This document shows, piece by piece, positions 1 to 8,599 of a DNA stretch of 64,000 bases. The stretch lies in NCBI GenBank assembly GCA_963717255.1, contig CAVQVT010000014.1, forward strand, positions 62,001-126,000, in the 5' to 3' direction. The first letter of the stretch is position 1. Each line of letters opens with the position of its first letter. The notes below the pieces were generated by a model, which saw only the letters and a program-made list of their open reading frames with translations, did no database searches and had not been told where the DNA came from. Source of the DNA: CAIYQJ01 sp963717255. GTDB lineage: Bacteria > Chloroflexota > Limnocylindria > Limnocylindrales > CSP1-4. The translations under genes and the position numbers were made by a program.

Positions 1-788
1 TCGATCGTGGCCTCGGCGTCCGCCTCGCCCTCGTCGAGGAGTGCCTCGCGCTCCGCGAGCTGCTGGTCCATCGCCATGACGCGCTCGGCCCACCAGCCGT
101 CCGGCGCGGTCAGCGCGTCCCGGCCCTCGCGGGCGGTCCGCTCGGCGCGCCCCTTGAGGCCGAGCAGCATCCGCCGGAACATGACGAAGCTGCCGGGCTC
201 GAAGCCGAGGATCATCGGGAGCTGCCGCAGCCCTGCGGCGGACTTCGTCGCGGACTCCACGTCCCATTCCGCGAAGCGCGCGCGGCCCCGGAACACGAGG
301 CGGGTCCCCTCCTCGACCGGGAGGAGCTCGAAGCAGAACGACCCGGCGCCGACCGCGGAGTCCTCCGCCTCGAGCAGGAGGAGCCTGTCCGGCTCGAGGG
401 AGACGACCGGCAGGTCGAAGGCGCCGAAAGGCATCGCGTCGCCGACCTTGAGCCCCTGGAGCTCGGGGATGATGAGCTCGACCGAGTGGACGTCGAGTCC
501 CAGCCGCTTCTCGATCATGTCGTAGCTGTAGAAGCCGGCCCGGCCGATGCCCATCTGGACGAGCCACGGCCAGACGTCGGCGGGCGGCGCCGCCACTGTG
601 ACCGCGTAGGTCACCTGCCAGCTCGGATCCGTGACGACGTCGTCGCCCGGCATGGGGGCGGCGAGCTCCTCGTCCGTCGCGCCCCACGCCCGGAAGAGCG
701 GGCGGACCTTCCGCGAGTAGGACACCGCGACCGCGGTGGCGGCGAGCGAGAGCGCCACGGACAGGGCGACCGCTGTGCGTGCCTTCAT
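1..788 (-). CDS. SRPBCC-fold protein, C-terminus cut by window edge
   Basis: The reading frame opens at an ATG at 786-788, seven bases after a GGAGGG site, and runs off the left edge after about 262 codons. The N-terminus has a hydrophobic segment (residues about 5-22), so the protein may be membrane anchored. What follows looks like the START/SRPBCC lipid-binding fold: a 'VAAPPADVWPWLVQMG' stretch near residue 65, then alternating beta strands. This type often appears in Actinomycetota and Chloroflexota beside unrelated genes, and its ligand is unknown. It lies 136 bases downstream of galK on the same strand and might be cotranscribed, but nothing ties it to galactose use. The family call rests on pattern memory, without a profile search. 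Confidence 0.6.
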   Translation of the reverse strand, partial: MKARTAVALSVALSLAATAVAVSYSRKVRPLFRAWGATDEELAAPMPGDDVVTDPSWQVTYAVTVAAPPADVWPWLVQMGIGRAGFYSYDMIEKRLGLDVHSVELIIPELQGLKVGDAMPFGAFDLPVVSLEPDRLLLLEAEDSAVGAGSFCFELLPVEEGTRLVFRGRARFAEWDVESATKSAAGLRQLPMILGFEPGSFVMFRRMLLGLKGRAERTAREGRDALTAPDGWWAERVMAMDQQLAEREALLDEGEADAEATI

Positions 789-924
789 CGGGGGACCCTC
801 CTGCCGGTCGAGCCGGCGAGCCTGGCTGAGTCCGACCAGTCTGCCCCTCGCCCTGGCCCGCGGCGAGGGCCTTCGGTCATGGGTTCCGACCGGGGGCGGC
901 CCGGGTCGCTCCCGGCGCCGGCCC

Positions 925-2115
925 TCAGGCGACCCCGGCGCCCGCCGCCGGATCCACCGCGAGGACCCGGGGGGTCAGCCCCGTCCGCGCCGGATACTCC
1001 GCGAGGACGGCCCGTGCCAGCGCGTCCACCGCGCCGCGGCGCACGAGGTTCACGGTGCAGCCGCCGAACCCCGCCCCCGTCATCCGGGCCGCGACCACGC
1101 CGGGCACCGCTCGGGCGATCTCCACGAGGGCGTCGAGCTCCGGCGAGCTGACCTCGTAGAGGTCGCGGAGCGACGCGTGGCTCTCGGCGAAGAGCCGCCC
1201 GACCGCCTCGAGGTCCCCGCGTCCGAGCGCGGCGACGGTCTCCTCGACGCGGATGTCCTCGCGGACCACGTGCTCGCAGCGTCGGTACGTCTCGTCGTCC
1301 AGGACGCCGCGGAGGCCGTCGAGCATCGACGGCGTGACGTCGCGCAGCGCCCGGACCGGGAGGCCGCGCTCGGCGAGGATCGCCACGGCCCGCTCGCACT
1401 GGGCGCGCCGCGCGTTGTACTCGCTCGCCTGCAGCTTGCGCACCGACCCCGTGTGGCAGACGACGAGGACGTGGCCGGCGAGCGGGAGGGGGACGGCGCG
1501 GTGCTCGAGCGACCGGCAGTCGAGGAGGACCGCGCCGTCGGCGCGGCCGCAGGACGACGCGAACTGGTCCATGAGGCCGCACGCGACGCCGACGTAGGCG
1601 TTCTCCCCGCGCTGGCAGATGCGCGCGAGCGTGAGCGGGTCCACCGCCGGGTCCGTGGCCGGGGAGAGCGCCCACGCGGAGGCGAGCTCGAGCGCCGCCG
1701 AGGAGGAGAGCCCCGAGCCCTGCGGGAGCGTGCTCGCGAGAAGCCCGCGGAAGCCGCGGAGCGGGAGGCCGGCCTCGTGCATCGCCCAGGCGGTGCCGGC
1801 GACGTAGTCGACGAACCCTCCGCGGCGCTCGCGGGCCGCGACGACGTCGTCGAGATCGACGGAGGCGCGCTCACCGGTCGCGTCGAGGACGATCTCCACG
1901 CGACGGTCGTCGGTCGGCACGAGCGCGATGCGGATCTCGAGGTCGATCGCCGCGGGGAGCACGAGGCCGTCGTTGTAGTCCGTGTGCTCGCCGATGAGGT
2001 TCACGCGTCCCGGCGCCCGCACGACGACGACGGCCCCGGGGTCGGCGGCGGCACGGGGCTCGACGGCCGCGAGCCTCGCGCGAAGACGGCCCGGGTCGAG
2101 CGCGGACCGGTCCAC
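925..2115 (-). CDS. galK: Galactokinase
   Basis: Phosphorylates galactose to galactose-1-phosphate with ATP, the first committed step of the Leloir pathway in the cytoplasm. The 396-residue length is normal. The galactokinase signature GRVNLIGEHTDYN is at residues 36-48, the GHMP ATP loop PQGSGLSSSA at 131-140, and the C-terminal GHMP motif MTGAGFGGC lies near residue 345. The likely start is GTG at 2113-2115; no strong ribosome site precedes it, so translation may depend on coupling to galT 88 bases upstream. It is the second gene of the galT-galK pair, with a GntR-type regulator transcribed away from it. No key motif is missing. Confidence 0.95.
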   Translation of the reverse strand: MDRSALDPGRLRARLAAVEPRAAADPGAVVVVRAPGRVNLIGEHTDYNDGLVLPAAIDLEIRIALVPTDDRRVEIVLDATGERASVDLDDVVAARERRGGFVDYVAGTAWAMHEAGLPLRGFRGLLASTLPQGSGLSSSAALELASAWALSPATDPAVDPLTLARICQRGENAYVGVACGLMDQFASSCGRADGAVLLDCRSLEHRAVPLPLAGHVLVVCHTGSVRKLQASEYNARRAQCERAVAILAERGLPVRALRDVTPSMLDGLRGVLDDETYRRCEHVVREDIRVEETVAALGRGDLEAVGRLFAESHASLRDLYEVSSPELDALVEIARAVPGVVAARMTGAGFGGCTVNLVRRGAVDALARAVLAEYPARTGLTPRVLAVDPAAGAGVA

Positions 2116-2203
2116 GGCCGCCGGGGCGGCACGGGTGCGAGGGCGGGCCCGGGTGCCGGCTCCGCCGCGGTCGGGGGCGCGGACCGGTCAGCCCCGTCGG
2201 CCG

Positions 2204-3199
2204 TCACCGGTCCACCTCGGTGGGATCGGCCGGCTGCACGTCGCGCAGGCGCGCCGCCGTCTCCTCGGGGAGGGTGTCGTTGATGAAGGCGCCGGCGCCC
2301 GCCTCGGACCCCGCGAGGAACTTCAGCTTCGTCGCGGTGCGGTTCGGCGGATAGAACTCCACGTGCAGGTGGTACCCGTCGTGGTCGCCGCCGTCGGTCG
2401 GCCGCTGATGGATCGCCATGATGTACGGGAGGCTCCCGTCGAAGAGCGCGTCGTACGCGAGCAGCTGCGCCTTGAGGCTCCGGGCCATCGCCGCGATCTC
2501 GGCACCGGTCAGCTCGTGGAGCCAGCCCACGTGCCGTCGAGGGAGGAGATGGACCTCGTAGGGCCAGCGGGCGTAGAAGGGCACGACCGCCATCCAGTCG
2601 TCGGTGGCGGCGACGACCCGCCGGCCGTCGGCAACCTCGTCGGCGACGACGTCGCACCAGACGCAGCGGCCGGTCCGCGCGCGGTGCTTGCGGGCGCTCT
2701 CCGCCTCGCGCGCCAGGATCGACGGCAGCCAGCTGTACCCGTAGACCTGGCCGTGGGGATGGTGGAGCGTGACGCCGATGATCTCGCCCTTGTTCTCGAA
2801 GCAGAAGACGGCCGCGACATCCGACCGTGCGCCCAGGACGAGCGTCCGATGGGCCCATACCCCGATCAGGTGCTCGATCCGCTCGAGCGGCTGGTCGGTG
2901 AGCGTGCCGTCGTGCACGGGCGTGTAGACCACGACCTCGCAGACCCCGTTCGACGGCGCCACCGGCATGAGCTCGGTGCCCGCGACGACCGGGTCCTCCG
3001 GGTCGGGCCGCAGCGAGGGGAACCGGTTCTCGAAGACGGCGATGTCGAAGTCGGCGCGGGAGATCTCGGTGGGGATCCCGTCGGGTCGCGTGGGGCAGAG
3101 GGGGCAGAAGTCGCGCGGGGGGAGGAAGGTCCGGTCCTGGCGATGGGTGGCCGTGATGACCCACTCGCGGAGGACCGGGTTCCAGCGTCGCTCGCTCAT
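2204..3199 (-). CDS. galT: Galactose-1-phosphate uridylyltransferase
   Basis: Transfers UMP between UDP-glucose and galactose-1-phosphate, giving UDP-galactose and glucose-1-phosphate. The active-site HPHGQVYGY is at residues 147-155, with H149 as the expected nucleophile. A CPLC pair at 32-35 and a later CVWC are typical GalT zinc or structural cysteines. I chose the internal ATG at 3197-3199 (331 aa, starting MSERRWNPVL), where homology-like sequence begins; a longer frame to 3421 adds 74 Arg/Gly-rich residues that look like out-of-frame sequence. The ATG overlaps the stop of the small upstream gene (ATGA), implying translational coupling. galK follows. Confidence 0.94.
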   Translation of the reverse strand: MSERRWNPVLREWVITATHRQDRTFLPPRDFCPLCPTRPDGIPTEISRADFDIAVFENRFPSLRPDPEDPVVAGTELMPVAPSNGVCEVVVYTPVHDGTLTDQPLERIEHLIGVWAHRTLVLGARSDVAAVFCFENKGEIIGVTLHHPHGQVYGYSWLPSILAREAESARKHRARTGRCVWCDVVADEVADGRRVVAATDDWMAVVPFYARWPYEVHLLPRRHVGWLHELTGAEIAAMARSLKAQLLAYDALFDGSLPYIMAIHQRPTDGGDHDGYHLHVEFYPPNRTATKLKFLAGSEAGAGAFINDTLPEETAARLRDVQPADPTEVDR

Positions 3200-3426
3200 C
3201 GGCCGTCGGTCCCGCCGCGTGCGCCGCCCTGTGCCCCGCCGGGCCGCTCGCCGGCGGCCGTGCCGGGTCGCGGCCACGTGTAGTAGAGGACGTAGCGGCC
3301 GTCGGGGAGCCGCTCCTCCTCGACGACGAGATCGCGCGGGTCGCCGCCGGCCGGGACCGTCCGGTGCCGGTCGTCGCCCGTCGGCGCCGCCTCCCGCCCG
3401 TTCAGCCTTGGTCCGTGCCATCGCAC
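3196..3426 (-). CDS. Small hypothetical protein leading the gal operon
   Basis: I do not recognise this protein. The frame ends in a TGA that overlaps the galT start as ATGA, and its second half (a DLVVEEERLPDGRYVLYYTW stretch) has protein-like composition. The start is unsettled. A GTG at 3424-3426 is in frame but sits directly against the GGAGGG. An ATG at 3419-3421 has perfect spacing from that same GGAGGG but opens another frame (MARTKAERAGG). One missing or extra base between about 3330 and 3415 would join the well-placed ATG to the protein-like second half. The frame also stays open upstream to 3528. It could be a true small protein or a leader that sets galT translation. Confidence 0.45.
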   Translation of the reverse strand: MRWHGPRLNGREAAPTGDDRHRTVPAGGDPRDLVVEEERLPDGRYVLYYTWPRPGTAAGERPGGAQGGARGGTDGR

Positions 3427-3473
3427 CCCTCCGGCCGCGTGTGCGCCGCGGACCGCGATCCGCGTGGCGCCGA

Positions 3474-3490
3474 TTGGTCCAGACCTATCA
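3474..3490 (+). promoter_or_regulatory. Candidate GntR-family operator
   Basis: The sequence TTGGTCCAGACCTA contains the inverted repeat GGTC-CA-GACC. It closely resembles the TGGTCTAGACCA core bound by GntR/HutC-type regulators of the NagR/DasR group. It lies between the gal genes and the divergent GntR/UTRA gene, upstream of a TACACT box at 3504-3509 that could be the regulator's -10. Binding by the neighbouring regulator is inferred. Confidence 0.5.
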
Positions 3491-3548
3491 CGGAGACCTG
3501 CCGTACACTCCGACGGGCAGGCTCTCACACCGGAGGATACCCGCGCGG

Positions 3549-4406
3549 GTGGGCAAGGAACCGCTTCATTCGATCGTCGCGAGCAGGGCCGAGGCGCGCA
3601 TCCGGTCGGGCGAATGGGCGCCCGGCACGCGACTGCCGCCGGAGCGCGAGCTGTGCCGCGTCCTGGACATCAGCCGCGCCACGCTCCGACAGGCCCTCGC
3701 GGAGCTGGAGCAGCGCGGGCTCATCACCCGCCACCAGGGTCGAGGCACCTTCGTCACCCGTCCCCCGGTCGCCGCGGAGATCTCCGGCTTCTTCACCGTC
3801 GCCGCCGCCCTTCGTGCGCGGGGGATGCAGCTGGCGACCCGCGTGCTGGCGGTGGAGACCGAGGATGCCAGCCGGCAGCTGGCGCAGGATCTCGGCTGCC
3901 TGCCCGGCGACCCGCTCCTCCGGCTGGACCGCCTGCGCCTGGTCGAGTCGGAGCCGCTCATGGCCGACTCGACCTGGCTCCCCCTGGCGCGGTTCCCGCG
4001 GCTCGAGGCGCACGACTTCGCCGGCCGCTCGCTGTACGACATCCTCCGCGAGGACTACGGCTGCGAGCTCGAGAGCGCGCTGGAGTCGTTCGAGCCGGTC
4101 GTGACGACGCCGCGCGAGGCCCACCTGCTCGGCGTCCCGCGCCACGCTCCTGCCCTGCTGCTGCGCCGCGTGGCGTTCGACTCCGCCGGCGTCCCGGTGG
4201 AGATGAGCAACTCGCTCCTCCGGGGGGACCGGTCGCGGTTCCTCCTCGAACGCCGGTACCACGACGTGTGGGCGGCGGAGCCCGGCGAGGGTGCCGGGCG
4301 GAACGACGCGCCCGGCGGCCCGCAACCCCGCGATGGCGAGGTCGGCGACCGCAACGGCATCGACGCGTCGATCGTGCGCGAGGCGCTCCTCCCCGATCGC
4401 GGCTGA
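3549..4406 (+). CDS. GntR-family (HutC/UTRA type) transcriptional regulator
   Basis: Predicted ligand-responsive repressor. Residues about 5-72 form the winged helix-turn-helix (PPERELCRVLDISRATLRQA, then a GLITRHQGRGTFV wing). Residues about 95-240 match a UTRA effector domain, which in this subfamily usually binds a sugar phosphate or small metabolite. I start at the GTG at 3549-3551, which gives the usual short arm before the helix-turn-helix; a GGAGG at 3532-3536 is 12 bases away, longer than ideal. Divergent placement from galT-galK suggests it controls galactose use and itself. About 40 C-terminal residues after the UTRA domain are low-complexity and probably disordered. Confidence 0.88.
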   Translation: MGKEPLHSIVASRAEARIRSGEWAPGTRLPPERELCRVLDISRATLRQALAELEQRGLITRHQGRGTFVTRPPVAAEISGFFTVAAALRARGMQLATRVLAVETEDASRQLAQDLGCLPGDPLLRLDRLRLVESEPLMADSTWLPLARFPRLEAHDFAGRSLYDILREDYGCELESALESFEPVVTTPREAHLLGVPRHAPALLLRRVAFDSAGVPVEMSNSLLRGDRSRFLLERRYHDVWAAEPGEGAGRNDAPGGPQPRDGEVGDRNGIDASIVREALLPDRG

Positions 4407-4419
4407 CGGCGAGCGTCAG
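4403..4419. terminator. Hairpin joining the stop codons of two convergent genes
   Basis: CTGACG, a five-base loop GCGAG, then CGTCAG. The left arm contains the TGA of the GntR gene and the right arm the reverse-complement TGA (TCA at 4416-4418) of the histidine kinase. The stem is only 6 bp with no U-tract, so it is weak alone, but the same design recurs at other convergent junctions in the window. Confidence 0.35.
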
Positions 4420-5808
4420 GCGCGGCGCTCTCCCGCGGCGGTCCCCTGGCCGCGCGCGAGCGGGAGGGCGATCGCGAATCGCGCGCCGCCCCCGGGGGCA
4501 TCCGCGACACCGATCGACCCGCCGTGCATCTCGACGATCCGCCTGGCGATCGCGAGACCCAGTCCGCTGCCGGAGCCCCGCGCCCGGCTCTCGCCGGGCA
4601 GGCGGGCGAAGGGCTCGAAGATCGCCTCCCGCGCCCCCGACGGGACGCCCGGCCCGCGGTCGTCGACCGTGATCTCGACGGTGGAGCCCGCCCGGACGAC
4701 GTCGACGGTGACCGGCGTCCCCGCCGGGGCATGGCGCGTGGCGTTGTCGATGAGGACGAGCAGCACCTGGATGAGGCGGTCGGGGTCCACGTCGGCGACC
4801 GCGGGCGCGCCGGCCGTCGGTCCGGCCACCGCGACGCCGCGCTCCGCCGCGAGCGGGCGAGCGCGCGCCGCGGTCTCGGCGACGAGCGCTCGGAGGTCCG
4901 TCGGGCGGCGGTCGAGGACGAGGGTCCCGCGGTCCGACGCGTCGAGTGCGAGCAGGTCGTCCACCAGGCGCCCGAGCCGGTCGGTCTCGGCGACCATGTC
5001 GGCGACGAGCGGACGCCCGCCCTCCTTCACGAGGTCCTCGCGTTCGAGCACCTCCGCCGACGCCCGGATGATCGCGGCGGGCGTGCGGATCTCGTGCGAC
5101 GCGTCCGCGATGAACCGGCGCTCGGTGTCGAAGGCCGCTCGGATCGGGACGAGCGCCCGCCCGACGACGACGACGGTCACGACCGCCGCGCCCAGCAGCC
5201 CGAGGAGGCCGACGATGACGACCGTCAGGACGATCGTCTGGATCTGCCGGTCCTGGAGCGTGAGGACGTAGCCCGACTGGACGTAGCCGACGACCGCGCC
5301 TTCGTGGGTGACGGGGACGGTGAGCAGCCGGACGCGCGCGCCTCCGGCGTCCACGGTCCGCAGGTCCGAGCCGGACACGGCCGCGGCAGTCACGGCGTCG
5401 GCGTCCGGCAGCCCGCCCAGGGGGACGCGGGCGGGGTTGGCGACGAGCGTACCGTCCGGGGCAAGCACGAGGTGGAAGGTGTCGGACTCGGCCGGAGGGC
5501 GTTCGTCCTGCTCGGCCTCCGTCGCCCGCTCCCTCGTCCTCGGAGCCCTGCTCGGCCCCGCCGCCGGGCGCCGCCGCCACCGAGCCGTCCAGCCGGGCGA
5601 CGAAGGCGTCGGACGAGGTCTGCAGCGCCCGGTCCGCCTCGGCGTCGATCACGCGGATCGCGGTGAAGGCGGTCGCGACGCCGATCGCGAGGACGAGCGT
5701 TCCGACGAGGACGAGGACGACCGCGGCGAGACGGCGACGCGTCCGCGCGAGGAGGCGTGCGTGCGGGTCCGCCGTCGCGCGCGGCGTCGCCCCGGCCGTG
5801 CCGGTCAT
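4416..5808 (-). CDS. Sensor histidine kinase (apparent frameshift near 5,540)
   Basis: Membrane sensor kinase paired with the response regulator immediately upstream (ATGA overlap at 5805-5808). The N-terminal part starts at 5808 with a membrane segment and a short extracytoplasmic region. A frame change around 5,530-5,550 is needed to reach the second part. That part has a second membrane segment, the phospho-acceptor box ADASHEIRTP (His codon at 5094-5096), the N box LIDNATRHAPAG, and the G1 and G2 boxes VDDRGPGVP and GSGLGLAIARRI. All catalytic boxes are intact, so an assembly indel is likelier than decay. The signal is unknown; the divergent ApbE/ferric-reductase operon suggests a redox, iron or envelope cue. 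Confidence 0.85.
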
Positions 5809-6488
5809 GCCGGGCCCCGCAGCGTGTATCCGACGCCGCGGATCGTCCGGATCAGGCCGGCCCGTCCGAGCTCGCCGAGCTTGCGCCGCAGGTACGAGAC
5901 GTACAGGTCGACCACGTTGGAGTAGACGTCGGGCTCCGCACCCCAGACCGCGTCGAGGGCCTGCTGGCGGGTGACGACCCTGCCTTCGTTGCGCATCAGG
6001 TACGCGAGGAGCGCGAACTCGCGCGCCGAGAGGTCCACGGCCGCGTCACCGACGCGCGCGACGTGGCGCTCCTCGTCGAGCTCGAGGTCGCCGACGGCGA
6101 GCCGCGCGTCGCCGGCCGGCGTCGCGCGGCGCCCGAGTGCCCGGATCCGCGCGAGGAGCTCCGCGAACGCGAACGGCTTGGCCAGGTAGTCGTCGGCGCC
6201 CGCGTCGAGCCCCTCGACACGGTGCTCCACGGAGCCGAGCGCCGTGAGGATGAGCGCAGGGGCGGCGACGCCCCGCGATCTGAGCAGCCGCAGGAGCTCG
6301 AGGCCGTCGATGTCGGGCAGGCCGCGATCCAGCACGAGGACGTCGTACGGGGCTCCGCCCGCGAGCGCGAGCGCGGACACGGCGTCGGGCGCGACGTCCA
6401 CCGTGTGGTGCTCGGCGACGAGGACCCGGCGGACCAGGTCGGCCATCCGGGGCTCGTCCTCGACGAGGAGAAGGTGCATCGCGGTCAT
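5805..6488 (-). CDS. OmpR/PhoB-family response regulator
   Basis: DNA-binding partner of the adjacent kinase. The receiver domain (residues about 4-118) has acidic residues in LLLVEDEP, the phospho-acceptor D54 in LVLDRGLPDIDG, and the conserved Lys in YLAKPF. The C-terminal winged helix (about 130-225) ends with the usual DLYVSYLRRKL recognition region and a GVGYTL hairpin. Two starts are possible, ATG at 6486-6488 or ATG three codons downstream. The next genes lie divergently 218 bases away; an interrupted palindrome GTTC-N6-GAAC near 6,531-6,544 in that gap could be a binding site, but this is weak. Family members usually bind direct repeats and regulate neighbours. Confidence 0.93.
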   Translation of the reverse strand: MTAMHLLLVEDEPRMADLVRRVLVAEHHTVDVAPDAVSALALAGGAPYDVLVLDRGLPDIDGLELLRLLRSRGVAAPALILTALGSVEHRVEGLDAGADDYLAKPFAFAELLARIRALGRRATPAGDARLAVGDLELDEERHVARVGDAAVDLSAREFALLAYLMRNEGRVVTRQQALDAVWGAEPDVYSNVVDLYVSYLRRKLGELGRAGLIRTIRGVGYTLRGPA

Positions 6489-6706
6489 CCTGGGTGTCCC
6501 TGTGCCGTCGCGTCAATGGCGTCGACCCGTTCCTGTGAGAACGCACATCCGCGTCATAGGGCCGCCTCATCCGCACGCGGGACGATGCGCCTCGTTGACC
6601 GCCCCGGGACCGACGCCAGCCGATGATCCCCCTCCTCGACCGGCGTCGCCGGGACGGTCCACAGACCAGACGGATCCACCGAGCGCCAGCCACCGGAGTG
6701 CCGACC

Positions 6707-7192
6707 GTGACCGACGACCGAACCGACCCGAGGGAGCCTTCCTCCTCTCCCTCCCCCTCCCCGCTCGCCGCCGCCGGACCGGGTGCCTCCTCTCGCCCGG
6801 CCGGCGCGGCGCGGCGGCCCACCGGCCCCACGACCGGCACCCGCCGGTTGGCGCTCCTGCTCGCCGCAGGTGCGGCGATCGGCACGCTCGGGGTCGCCGC
6901 CGGTGTCGCGACGCTGACGCCGACGGCACCGGTGCCGACGTCGGCGGCTTCCGTCCCCGTCGTCGCGGCCGCCACCCCGGCGCCCACCGAGCAGGTGGTC
7001 GTGGACACCGTGTACGTCCGGGACCCCGCGCCGACCGCGAACCCCGAGCCGATCGTCGTGCCGGCGCCGTCCGCGCCGCCCGCGGAGGCCCAGGTCGTGC
7101 GGGTCGTCCGCGTCGTCACGGGCGGCGAGCACGAGGGCGATGAGGGCGACCACGAAGGTGCCGAGGGCGGCGAAGGCGGCGAGGACGACTGA
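6707..7192 (+). CDS. Small single-pass protein with acidic tail, first gene of an ApbE operon
   Basis: I do not recognise the family. From the GTG at 6707 (GGAG eight bases upstream) it encodes 161 residues: a Pro/Ser/Gly-rich cytoplasmic arm, one hydrophobic segment (about residues 45-68), then a Val/Pro-rich outer region that ends in about 20 residues made almost only of Gly, Glu, Asp and His. The tail could bind metal ions, but this is inference. The following gene has a similar plan (one membrane segment, Val/Pro-rich outer part), and the two are separated by one base between stop and start. With apbE and the heme membrane protein behind them, an extracytoplasmic electron-transfer role is plausible. 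Confidence 0.7.
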   Translation: MTDDRTDPREPSSSPSPSPLAAAGPGASSRPAGAARRPTGPTTGTRRLALLLAAGAAIGTLGVAAGVATLTPTAPVPTSAASVPVVAAATPAPTEQVVVDTVYVRDPAPTANPEPIVVPAPSAPPAEAQVVRVVRVVTGGEHEGDEGDHEGAEGGEGGEDD

Positions 7193-7193
7193 C

Positions 7194-7580
7194 GTGTCCG
7201 TACGCGATCCGCGCGACCACACGCGGGCGGACCTGGGGCCCGTCGCCGACCGCGCGCCGCGCGCCGGCTCCTCCGCCCGGCCCGATCCCACCGGCGCGAG
7301 ACTCGCCGCAGGGATGGCCGGCGCCGCCGCGACGACCGCGATCCTCGCGGCGATCGTCGGCGGGGCGTCCGGGTCCTCCGCCGTCACCGTCGATGCCGCC
7401 GCCGTCGTCACCCAGCCCGCCGCGGACGTCCCGGTCCGTCACGTGACGCAGGTCGTGCACATCGCCTCCGACGCGACGCCGCCTCCCCGCAAGGTCGTGT
7501 ACGCGACCCCCGTGCCGGCGCCGGCCAAGCCCCGCGTCGTCGTCATCACGACGACCCAGTCGGGCACGGTGATCAAGTGA
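7194..7580 (+). CDS. Small single-pass protein ending in TTTQSGTVIK
   Basis: Unrecognised 128-residue protein. The GTG at 7194 comes one base after the preceding TGA, so it is probably translationally coupled. It has a hydrophobic segment near residues 38-60, a Val/Ala-rich outer region with 'TQVVHIAS' and 'PPPRKVVYATPVPAP', and a terminal TTTQSGTVIK. The last residues recall, loosely, the Ser/Thr-Gly motif that ApbE enzymes flavinylate, but they do not fit the consensus and no FMN-binding domain is visible. Its stop overlaps the GTG start of apbE. The similar plan to the preceding gene suggests the two are partners or old duplicates. Confidence 0.68.
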   Translation: MSVRDPRDHTRADLGPVADRAPRAGSSARPDPTGARLAAGMAGAAATTAILAAIVGGASGSSAVTVDAAAVVTQPAADVPVRHVTQVVHIASDATPPPRKVVYATPVPAPAKPRVVVITTTQSGTVIK

Positions 7581-8599
7581 CCGCCGGCGCCGCACCGATC
7601 GGAGCGCCGCGACGCCTCGGCGGGGCGGTCGGAGCCGACCCGACCTCCCTCCGTCATGCCTCCACCGCGATGGGCGGCCGCCTCGTCCTCCGCGTGGTCC
7701 CGGCCCCCGGCCTGCAGGCCGAGGCGGAGCGCGACCTCGAGGCCGTGGCGCGGCGCGTCCGCGGCTGGGCGTCCATCCTCACGCGTCATGCCGACGATTC
7801 CGCGCTCCTGCGGCTCAACCGCGATCCCCGTCCCGAAGTCCCCGTCGGGCCGACACTCGCGGCCGTGCTCGCGTGGGCGGCGGACGCGGCGGCCGCGACC
7901 GGCGGCATCGTGGACGCCGCCCTGCTCGACGAGCGGCTCGCGGCGCAGGGCCTCGCCGCCGACGGCGGCCCTGGCGTCGCCGCTCCCGCGCCTCACGGCC
8001 GGCATCCGCTCGACGCCCCCACACCGCGCCCGACATGGTCCGTCCGGTCGGGCCTGCCCCACGGCGCAGCGACGGTGACCCGGGCTCCCGGCACGCGCAT
8101 CGACCTCGACGGCGTCGCGAAGGGCTGGGTCGCGGACCGTGCGCTCCGCCTGCTCGAACGACATCGCGGTGCGATCGTCGACGCCGATGGCGACATCGCG
8201 ATCCGGCCTGCGCCCGGCGAGACGGTCGACGTGGGCGTGGGGGATCCGCGGTCGGACGGTGACCAGCTCGCGGTCCTCTCGCTCGCAGCCGGTCCGGGCC
8301 GCCGCACCTGGGGCGTCGCCACGTCCGGGATCTCCGTCCACCGGTGGGCGACTCCGGGTGGCGAGGCCCATCACCTCATCGATCCGCGGACCCTCCGGCC
8401 GGCCGCCACGGACGTCGTCCAGGCCACCGTCGTGGCGGGCACCGCACGCGACGCGGAGGCCTTCGCGAAGGCCGCCGTGATCCTCGGCTCGGTCGATGGG
8501 CTGGGCCTCCTCGATCGCGCGGGCGTCGCCGGCGCGATCCTCCTCCTTCGCGACGACCGCGTCGTCGCCCTCCCGCGCACGATGGAGCTCGTCGCATGA
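7577..8599 (+). CDS. apbE: ApbE-type FAD:protein FMN transferase
   Basis: Predicted Mg-dependent enzyme that moves FMN from FAD onto Ser/Thr of extracytoplasmic redox proteins. The 340 residues carry the family landmarks: IDLDGVAKGWVADRAL near residue 175, an AIVDADGDIAIRP segment, ATSGISVHRW, and HLIDPRT, followed by the conserved Asp-Ala-rich helix RDAEAFAKAAV. The GTG start overlaps the previous stop, and its own stop overlaps the ATG of the heme membrane protein, so the four genes form a tight operon. No signal peptide or lipobox is obvious, unlike many exported ApbE proteins. Its substrate is not evident here because no FMN-binding domain gene lies next to it. Confidence 0.86.
   Translation: MTAGAAPIGAPRRLGGAVGADPTSLRHASTAMGGRLVLRVVPAPGLQAEAERDLEAVARRVRGWASILTRHADDSALLRLNRDPRPEVPVGPTLAAVLAWAADAAAATGGIVDAALLDERLAAQGLAADGGPGVAAPAPHGRHPLDAPTPRPTWSVRSGLPHGAATVTRAPGTRIDLDGVAKGWVADRALRLLERHRGAIVDADGDIAIRPAPGETVDVGVGDPRSDGDQLAVLSLAAGPGRRTWGVATSGISVHRWATPGGEAHHLIDPRTLRPAATDVVQATVVAGTARDAEAFAKAAVILGSVDGLGLLDRAGVAGAILLLRDDRVVALPRTMELVA

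Noticed and set aside
486..3283. Long plus-strand frames across the galactose genes
   Set aside because: They are antisense to galK and galT, both of which carry complete family motifs on the minus strand.
2204..3421. Extended galT start at 3421
   Set aside because: The extra 74 residues are low-complexity Arg/Gly; the real GalT N-terminus (MSERRWNPVLREWV) begins at 3199 in an ATGA overlap.
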